A DNA stretch of 64,000 bases, taken from positions 1,488,001 through 1,552,000 of the forward strand of contig NZ_CP071517.1 in assembly GCF_016613475.2 (NCBI RefSeq). The letters run 5' to 3'. The notes under the pieces were generated by a model, which saw only the letters and a list, made by a program, of their open reading frames with translations, searched no databases and was not told the DNA's origin. The DNA comes from Lysobacter arenosi (GTDB taxonomy: Bacteria; Pseudomonadota; Gammaproteobacteria; Xanthomonadales; Xanthomonadaceae). The position numbers and the translations under genes were made by a program. This document shows, piece after piece, positions 58,709-64,000 of the stretch. Numbering within the stretch: position 1 is the stretch's first letter; each line of letters opens with the position of its first letter.

Positions 58709-59587
58709 ATGACCGCGGACGGCATCGGCCAGCTTGATCCTGGTGCCGCCGGCCTCGGCTTGCGGCGGGCCCTTCTGGGCCCGCTGCAGTCGGCGCCGCA
58801 AGGCGACTTCGACTTCCTCGAGTGCGCGCCGGAAAACTGGATCGGCGTGGGCGGCAAGTTCGGCGAAGCGCTCGAAGAGCTGACATCACGCCATCGGCTG
58901 GTCTGCCACGGACTGTCGCTGTCGCTCGGGGGCGTGGCACCGCTCGACGAGACCTTCCTGCACCGCGTCCGCCGTTTCCTCGATCAGCACCGCGTGCCGC
59001 TCTACAGCGAGCACCTGAGTTACTGCAGCGATGACGGCCACCTCTACGACCTGCTGCCGATTCCCTTCACCGAGGAAGCGGTGCAGCACGTCGCCTCGCG
59101 TATCCGCCAGACCCAGGACATCGTCGGCCGCCGAATCGCGGTCGAGAACGTCTCCTACTACGCTCCCGCCCCGGCCGACGACGACCAGGCGGCGCTGAGC
59201 GAGATCGACTTCATCAATGCCGTACTGGTCGAGGCCGATTGCGACCTCCTCCTCGACGTCAACAACATCTACGTCAATTCGATCAACCACCGCTACGACG
59301 CCAGCGCATTCCTGGCCGCGCTTCCGCGCGAACGCATCGCCTACATCCACGTCGCCGGCCACTACGACGAAGCCGACGACCTCAAGGTCGACACCCATGG
59401 CGCCGCAGTCAAGGACGCGGTCTGGTCGCTGCTCGGCGAGGCGTACCGGCTCCACGGCCTGCGCCCGACACTGCTCGAGCGCGATTTCAACTTCCCGCCC
59501 TATGCCGAACTGGTCGGCGAACTGGCGACCATCCGCAAGGTGATGGACGACGTGTCGCCGCGGCACGCCAGGCGCGCGCATGGCTGA
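58709..59587 (+). CDS. hvfB: DUF692 multinuclear iron oxidase (HvfB type)
   Basis: This 292-aa TIM-barrel enzyme of the MNIO (DUF692) family modifies cysteines in the HvfA precursor. Conserved metal-ligand segments are seen: [10 protein letters not shown] (Glu38/Asn43), [10 protein letters not shown] (His67), LYSEHLSY (His102), IAVENVSYY (Glu146), [14 protein letters not shown] (Asp183, His194), YIHVAGH (His214, His218), and [11 protein letters not shown] (Glu257). It is cytoplasmic, acting before export. It starts 3 bases after the hvfA stop and overlaps hvfC by 8 bases. Confidence 0.93.
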   Translation: MTADGIGQLDPGAAGLGLRRALLGPLQSAPQGDFDFLECAPENWIGVGGKFGEALEELTSRHRLVCHGLSLSLGGVAPLDETFLHRVRRFLDQHRVPLYSEHLSYCSDDGHLYDLLPIPFTEEAVQHVASRIRQTQDIVGRRIAVENVSYYAPAPADDDQAALSEIDFINAVLVEADCDLLLDVNNIYVNSINHRYDASAFLAALPRERIAYIHVAGHYDEADDLKVDTHGAAVKDAVWSLLGEAYRLHGLRPTLLERDFNFPPYAELVGELATIRKVMDDVSPRHARRAHG

Positions 59588-60362
59588 GGCACCCGATCGC
59601 CTGCGCGCGCAGCAGTTCGCGCTGACCCGGCACCTGCGCGACCCGCAAGCCAGTCCGGCACCCGAAGGTTTCGAGGATCGCCGCTTGGCGATCTATCGCG
59701 AGCTGCTGTTCAACAACATTGAAGGGCTGTTGTCCGGCAACTTCCCGGTCATCGGCAAGCTGCTAGGCGAGGACGCCTGGAAGGCGCTGGTGCGCGATTT
59801 CTACCGCGACTACCGTTGCCATACGCCGCTGTTTCCCGAGATCGCGCGCGAGTTCCTGCGCTACCTGGAAGTGCGCAGCGAAAGTGAGCAGGCCGGTGAT
59901 CCGCCGTTCCTGCAGGAACTGGCGCATTACGAGTGGGTTGAACTGGCATTGCAGATCGCCGAAGTCGACGACGGCATCGCTGCCGACCCCGACGGCGACC
60001 TGCTCGCCGGCGCGCCGGCACTGTCGCCGCTGGCCTGGCCGCTGGCGTACGCCTGGCCGGTGCACCGCATCGGGCCGGACTTCCAGCCCGACCAGCCTCC
60101 CGCGGCACCCACGCTGCTGTTGCTGCGTCGCGACGACGACGGCACGGTGCGGTTCTCCGAGCTCAGCCCGTTGGCCTTTCGCCTCGTCCAGCGACTGGGC
60201 GAAACACCGGAACTCAGCGGGCGCGAACAGCTGCAGGCGCTCACCGCCGAAGCCGGCAGCAACGACATCACGGCATTCGTCGAACAAGGCACCGCCCTGC
60301 TGGAGCAGATGCGCGGCACCGGCGTGGTGCTTGGCGTCCATCGCGCGAATCCATCGGCCTGA
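59580..60362 (+). CDS. hvfC: DUF2063 partner protein (HvfC type)
   Basis: This 260-aa protein has the DUF2063 N-terminal domain ([70 protein letters not shown]) and a variable C-terminal domain (about 140-255). Such proteins act with the DUF692 enzyme as precursor-recognition partners in HvfABC and bufferin systems. The family label as a DNA-binding domain is historical. It overlaps hvfB by 8 bases, consistent with a fixed enzyme-partner ratio. Confidence 0.9.
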   Translation: MAEAPDRLRAQQFALTRHLRDPQASPAPEGFEDRRLAIYRELLFNNIEGLLSGNFPVIGKLLGEDAWKALVRDFYRDYRCHTPLFPEIAREFLRYLEVRSESEQAGDPPFLQELAHYEWVELALQIAEVDDGIAADPDGDLLAGAPALSPLAWPLAYAWPVHRIGPDFQPDQPPAAPTLLLLRRDDDGTVRFSELSPLAFRLVQRLGETPELSGREQLQALTAEAGSNDITAFVEQGTALLEQMRGTGVVLGVHRANPSA

Positions 60363-60363
60363 T

Positions 60364-60376
60364 CGGTGCCTCTTGT
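60364..60376 (+). promoter_or_regulatory. Second copy of the 13-bp operon motif
   Basis: CGGTGCCTCTTGT is identical to 58219-58231 and lies 41 bases before doxX. Bases that follow (AAGGACTGACG) differ from the first copy. Confidence 0.4.
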
Positions 60377-60417
60377 AAGGACTGACGCCATGCCGGCGTC
60401 GTCCTGCACGGAGTTCC

Positions 60418-61068
60418 ATGATGTTCGACAGCAACAACGGCCTGACCAGTCTGCGCAACCGCCTGGAAGGCATCGGCGCCTGGATCGCGCCCCTGGGATT
60501 GCGACTGATCCTGGCCTGGGAGTTCTATGAAGCCGGACGCGAAAAGCTGCACGGCGAGAACTGGTTCGGGCAGATCATGGGGGCGTTTCCGTTCCCGTTC
60601 GACCGGATCCCGGCTGATCTGAGCTGGACGATGGCGACCTGGTTCGAACTGATCGGTGGCATCGCGCTGCTGGTCGGACTGTGCACGCGGTTCTTCGCCG
60701 CCTCGCTGTTCGTGCTGACGGTGGTGGCGATTGCCGCCGTGCATTGGCCAAGCGACTGGATGGGCCTGGCGCAACTGGCCCAGGGTTATGCGATCAGCGA
60801 TGCCGGCGCCGGCAACTACAAGCTGCCGCTGATCTTCCTGGTGATGCTGGTTCCGCTGATCTTCAACGGTGCAGGCCGCTTGAGCGTCGATGCACTGGTG
60901 GCGCGACTGGCGGCAATGCCGTCACCGCGACCGCAGGGTGATGCCCTGGGCTGGGGTCTGGTCCTGCTGGTGAGCGGCCCGGTGGTGGCCATGCTGCTGC
61001 CGTTGCCCGGGGCGCTGATGGCCGCTGCCGGTGTGCTACCGCTGCTGGGCCGGCGCTGGCTACGCTGA
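60418..61068 (+). CDS. DoxX-family membrane protein (HvfX-like)
   Basis: This 216-aa protein has about six hydrophobic segments. It holds the DoxX pattern [23 protein letters not shown] in TM1 and [32 protein letters not shown] in TM2-3. DoxX proteins (HvfX) are common fourth members of HvfABC clusters; their role is not settled, perhaps redox or quinone linked. The two last segments make it longer than typical DoxX (about 140-160 aa). GGAG lies about 7 bases before the first of two ATGs. Confidence 0.85.
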   Translation: MMFDSNNGLTSLRNRLEGIGAWIAPLGLRLILAWEFYEAGREKLHGENWFGQIMGAFPFPFDRIPADLSWTMATWFELIGGIALLVGLCTRFFAASLFVLTVVAIAAVHWPSDWMGLAQLAQGYAISDAGAGNYKLPLIFLVMLVPLIFNGAGRLSVDALVARLAAMPSPRPQGDALGWGLVLLVSGPVVAMLLPLPGALMAAAGVLPLLGRRWLR

Positions 61069-61094
61069 TATGCGCGTCTGCTAGGCTTTTGCCC

Positions 61095-61775
61095 ATGACC
61101 GATGCTGGCTTCACCCCCAAGGCCCCCGCCTCTCCCGCCCATCCGACGCTCGCGAGCCGCTTCCGCGGATTCCTGCCGGTTGTTGTGGACGTCGAAACCG
61201 GCGGCTTCGACTGGAACCGGCATGCGCTGCTCGAGATCGCGGTGGCGCCCATCGACCTGGATGAAAATGGCCTGCTGGTGGTCGGCGAGATCACCAGCAG
61301 CCACGTCGTGCCGGCGGCCGGCACCGAGATAGATCCGAAGTCGCTGGAGATCACCGGCATCGACATCGACCATCCGTTCCGCGCCGCCCTGCCCGAGCGC
61401 GCCGCGCTCGAGACGGTGTTCGCACCGGTGCGCGCGGCGGCGAAGAAGCACGGCTGCCAGCGCGCGATCCTGGTCGGCCACAACGCCCACTTCGACCTCA
61501 ACTTCCTCAATGCCGCGGTCGCGCGCAGCGGGCACAAGCGCAACCCGTTCCATCCTTTCAGCGTGTTCGACACGGTGACGCTGGCCGGCGTCGCCTACGG
61601 CCAGACCGTGCTCGCGCGCGCCGTGCAGGCGGCCGGCTTCGACTGGAACGGCGAAGAGGCGCACTCGGCGGTCTACGACACCGAGCGCACCGCGCAGCTG
61701 TTCTGCAAGATCGTCAATGCGTGGCCGAAGCCGTTGCCGGTGGTGATGCCACCACCGGCGCCTGCATCCAGCTGA
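61095..61775 (+). CDS. rnt: Ribonuclease T
   Basis: This 226-aa DEDD 3'-5' exoribonuclease trims tRNA and other stable RNA 3' ends. Exo I is [12 protein letters not shown] (Asp, Glu), Exo [12 protein letters not shown] (Asp) and Exo [16 protein letters not shown] (His, Asp); all four metal/base residues are present. The length is near E. coli RNase T (215 aa). ATG 61095 is used; a TTG two codons upstream is possible. It is convergent with gdx. Confidence 0.93.
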   Translation: MTDAGFTPKAPASPAHPTLASRFRGFLPVVVDVETGGFDWNRHALLEIAVAPIDLDENGLLVVGEITSSHVVPAAGTEIDPKSLEITGIDIDHPFRAALPERAALETVFAPVRAAAKKHGCQRAILVGHNAHFDLNFLNAAVARSGHKRNPFHPFSVFDTVTLAGVAYGQTVLARAVQAAGFDWNGEEAHSAVYDTERTAQLFCKIVNAWPKPLPVVMPPPAPASS

Positions 61776-61779
61776 GGCC

Positions 61780-62097
61780 TCAGGGCGAGGCCAGCTTCAA
61801 TCCGATCAGTCCGGCGATGATCAGGCCGACGCTGATCATCCGCAGCGCGTTCACCGGCTCGTTGAACAACACGATGCCGAGTATCACGGTGCCGACCGCG
61901 CCGACGCCGACCCAGATCGCATAAGCGGTGCCGACCGGCAGCGACTTCATCGCGATCCCGAGCAGGCCCAGGCTGATCGCCATCGCCGCCACCGTGCCGA
62001 CGGTGGGCCACAGCTTGCTGAAACCGTCGGTGTACTTCAGGCCGATCGCCCAGCCCACTTCAAACAGGCCGGCGAGTACGAGAATGATCCAGGGCAT
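61780..62097 (-). CDS. gdx: Guanidinium exporter of the SMR family
   Basis: This 105-aa protein has four membrane helices. TM1 contains the essential Glu ([17 protein letters not shown]), and TM3 has [15 protein letters not shown], the signature of the SugE/Gdx subtype that exports guanidinium in exchange for protons. It functions as a dual-topology dimer. A guanidine-II riboswitch lies in its leader (62118-62165), which strongly supports the guanidinium substrate. GGAG lies about 10 bases upstream of the ATG. Confidence 0.95.
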   Translation of the reverse strand: MPWIILVLAGLFEVGWAIGLKYTDGFSKLWPTVGTVAAMAISLGLLGIAMKSLPVGTAYAIWVGVGAVGTVILGIVLFNEPVNALRMISVGLIIAGLIGLKLASP

Positions 62098-62117
62098 GAC
62101 AACGTCTCCAATCCAAG

Positions 62118-62165
62118 GTGGGGCCGTCCCCTTGCGATCATGGAGAGGCGGGGTCGTCCCCGCTT
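62118..62165 (-). promoter_or_regulatory. Guanidine-II (mini-ykkC) riboswitch
   Basis: On the minus strand two hairpins both carry the ACGR loop: GCGGGG-ACGA-CCCCGC (62148-62163) and GGGG-ACGG-CCCC (62120-62131), 16 bases apart. The Shine-Dalgarno of gdx lies just downstream. In this class, guanidine bridges the two loops and frees the ribosome-binding site. Confidence 0.9.
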
Positions 62166-62182
62166 CCTAGTGTTTGTTGCCG

Positions 62183-62944
62183 TTACTTCGCCACGCCGCG
62201 CTGGCGCACGACTTCGAACAGCGTCACGCCCGCGGCCACCGACACGTTGAGGCTCTCCACGCCGAGGCTGCCGGCACCCGGCATCGGGATCTTGACCAGC
62301 TGGTCGCAGTTCTCGCGCGTGAGGCGGCGCAGGCCGTCGGCTTCGCCACCCAGCACCAGCGCGACGTTGCCGCGCAGGTCGAGCGAGTACAGCGACGTGT
62401 CGGCTTCGCCGGCCAGGCCATACAGCCAGACGCCGAGCTTCTGCAGGTCGCGCATGGTGCGGGCCAGGTTGGTCACCGGGATCACCGCGACGCTGTCGGC
62501 AGCGCCGGCGGAGGTCTTGCGCACGGTCGCGTTGACCTGCACCGACTTGTCCTTGGGAATGATCACGGCGGTGACACCGGCGGCGGCAGCGCTGCGCAGG
62601 CAGGCGCCGAGGTTGTGCGGGTCCTGCACGCCGTCGAGGATCAGCAGCAGCGCGCGGCCCTCGGCCGCTTCGACCAGCGCTTCGAGCTCGTTCTCGTTCC
62701 AGGTTTTGGCCGCGGCATAGCGCGCGACCACGCCCTGGTGGCGCAGGTTGCCGACGACGCCGTCGAGCGCCTGCGTGGCGACCCGGCGCACGTCGATGTC
62801 CATGCGCCGCGCGTTGGCTTCGATCTCGACGATGCGCGGGTTCTTGGCGCCGGCCTCGATCAGCACTTCACGGACGTGCTCGGCATCGTGCTCGAGTGCG
62901 GCCGAGACCGCGTTGATGCCGGCAATCCACTGCTTCTGACTCAT
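62183..62944 (-). CDS. rlmB: 23S rRNA (guanosine2251-2'-O)-methyltransferase
   Basis: This 253-aa SpoU-family enzyme has an N-terminal L30e-like rRNA-binding domain (1-75, KQWIAGINAVSAALEH) and a C-terminal trefoil-knot methyltransferase domain. Motif 1 is ILDGVQDPHNLGACLRSAAAAG, motif 2 VALVLGGEADGLRRL and motif 3 IPMPGAGSLGVESLNVSVAAGVTLFE. It methylates G2251 in the P-loop of 23S rRNA. It follows rnr, 47 bases downstream, the same order as in E. coli. Confidence 0.95.
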   Translation of the reverse strand: MSQKQWIAGINAVSAALEHDAEHVREVLIEAGAKNPRIVEIEANARRMDIDVRRVATQALDGVVGNLRHQGVVARYAAAKTWNENELEALVEAAEGRALLLILDGVQDPHNLGACLRSAAAAGVTAVIIPKDKSVQVNATVRKTSAGAADSVAVIPVTNLARTMRDLQKLGVWLYGLAGEADTSLYSLDLRGNVALVLGGEADGLRRLTRENCDQLVKIPMPGAGSLGVESLNVSVAAGVTLFEVVRQRGVAK

Positions 62945-62991
62945 TGCTTTCTCTCATGGCCCGGCGGGCCGATGCCGCGCCGGGTGTGATT

Positions 62992-64000
62992 TCAGTAGGG
63001 TTTCTTGGTGCGTTTAGCCGGCTGTCCGCGCGGCGGCAACGGCTTGGCGCCGCGCTCCTCGACCAGGCGGAAGTCGATCTTGCGGTCCTCGACGCTGGCC
63101 TTCATCACCACGATGCTGACGCGGTCGCCTAGGCGGAACTCGCGACCGGTGCGCTCGCCGGCGAGGGTCTTGCGGATCGGATCGAAATGATAATAGTCGT
63201 GCGGCAGCTGGGTCACGTGGATCAGGCCGTTGACCTTGGAGTTGTCGAGTTCGACGAACAGGCCGAAGCTGGTGACGCCGCTGATGACGCCGTCGAACTC
63301 GCCGCCGACGTGCTGCTCCATCCACGCGGCACGGTAGCGCTCGTCGACCTCGCGCTCGGCCTCGTCGGCACGGCGCTCGCGCTCGGAGCATTGCAGCGTC
63401 AGGGCCGCCATCTCGCTGGGCGAGTAGCGGTACTTCTCGGGACGACCGCCGGTCAGCGCGTACTTGATCGCGCGGTGCACCAGCAAGTCGGGGTAGCGGC
63501 GGATCGGCGAGGTGAAGTGCGCATACGCCTCCAGCGCCAGGCCGAAGTGGCCGACGTTGTCGGGCGAGTACACCGCCAGCGACTGGCTGCGCAGCAGCAC
63601 CGACTCGATCAGCGCGGCATCGGCGCGCTCACGCACCTTCTTCAGCAGGATGGTGAAGTCGCGCGGCTCGACCTTCGCCCACGGCGGCATGCGCAGCTTG
63701 AATTCCTTCAGGAACTCCTGCAGGTCGGCGTACTTCTGCTCCGGCGGGCGCTCGTGGATGCGATAAGGCGCCGGCACGTGATGGGCCAGCAGGTACTTGG
63801 CCGCCTCCACGTTCGCCGCGATCATGCATTCCTCGATCAGCTTGTGCGCGTCGTTACGCTGCAGCATGCCGGCCTGGACGACCTCGCCCTTCGCGCCGAG
63901 GACGAAGCGCACTTCGCTGGACTCGAATTCGATCGCGCCGCGGCGCTCGCGCGCCTTCGACAGGATCTGGTAGAGCTGGTGCAGGCGCTGGATGTTGGGC
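62992..64000 (-). CDS. rnr: Ribonuclease R, C-terminal part (runs off window)
   Basis: The visible 336 codons end a processive 3'-5' exoribonuclease. The RNB domain is represented by QRNDAHKLIEECMIAANVEAAKYL and HFGLALEAYAHFTSPIRRYPDLLVHRAIK. The S1 domain is FDGVISGVTSFGLFVELDNSKVNGLIHV to EDRKIDFRLVEE. The catalytic aspartates of the RNB domain lie outside the window. The basic C-terminal tail is only about 20 residues (PLPPRGQPAKRTKKPY), far shorter than the Lys-rich tail of E. coli RNase R. rlmB lies downstream. Confidence 0.95.
   Translation of the reverse strand, partial: PNIQRLHQLYQILSKARERRGAIEFESSEVRFVLGAKGEVVQAGMLQRNDAHKLIEECMIAANVEAAKYLLAHHVPAPYRIHERPPEQKYADLQEFLKEFKLRMPPWAKVEPRDFTILLKKVRERADAALIESVLLRSQSLAVYSPDNVGHFGLALEAYAHFTSPIRRYPDLLVHRAIKYALTGGRPEKYRYSPSEMAALTLQCSERERRADEAEREVDERYRAAWMEQHVGGEFDGVISGVTSFGLFVELDNSKVNGLIHVTQLPHDYYHFDPIRKTLAGERTGREFRLGDRVSIVVMKASVEDRKIDFRLVEERGAKPLPPRGQPAKRTKKPY

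Overview
This 64 kb window is high-GC chromosomal DNA from a gammaproteobacterium of the Xanthomonadales. It is most probably a Lysobacter-like member of the Lysobacteraceae. I base this on the rpsT / murJ-ribF-ileS-lspA-ispH and rplU-rpmA-obgE blocks, the secreted S8 protease with a C-terminal PPC domain, and the style of the intergenic repeats. No phage, plasmid, transposase or CRISPR was seen. Genus is an inference; family-level placement is more secure.

Layout. (1) 1-8.4 kb: a partial DUF885 protein, a frameshifted glutathione S-transferase, an NHL-propeller/M23 fusion, the molybdenum aldehyde oxidoreductase operon paoABC, and adhP. (2) 8.4-18.7 kb: tRNA-Thr(CGT) with its own promoter and terminator, then housekeeping genes: ispH, lspA, ileS, ribF, murJ, rpsT, obgE, rpmA, rplU. 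(3) 18.8-27.3 kb: a DUF937-OmpA fusion, a subtilase, a BON/OmpA lipoprotein whose end runs into an intergenic repeat, uvrA, and a hotdog thioesterase. (4) 27.3-39.7 kb: an amino-acid decarboxylase island with three paralogous fold-I PLP decarboxylases (one unassigned, SpeF-like, AdiA-like), two matching antiporters (PotE-like, AdiC-like) and a DcaP-like porin. Together these would consume protons by decarboxylation and exchange amine for amino acid. (5) 39.8-49.9 kb: a CDF transporter, a PCu(A)C copper chaperone, a DUF4139 lipoprotein, two crotonases, a PstS-OmpA fusion, sulfurtransferase-Nudix-DUF1289, an atypical FKBP, and nth. (6) 49.9-57.4 kb: a phosphate-starvation regulon (OprP-type porin, tandem pstS, pstCAB, phoU) with Pho-box-like direct repeats. 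(7) 57.4-61.1 kb: an ECF sigma factor followed by an hvfABC-doxX operon, which encodes a copper-binding RiPP of the HvfA/bufferin type. Its precursor here carries two EF-hand loops between the signal peptide and the EGKCG motifs. (8) 61.1-64 kb: RNase T, a guanidine-II riboswitch with a Gdx/SugE exporter, rlmB, and the 3' part of rnr.

The most interesting items are the sigma/HvfA-type operon with its EF-hand precursor and a shared 13-bp intergenic motif, a two-copy composite repeat whose hairpins show compensatory base changes, the structured speF leader with a short Arg-rich ORF, and the guanidine riboswitch. All calls were made by reading sequence without database searches.
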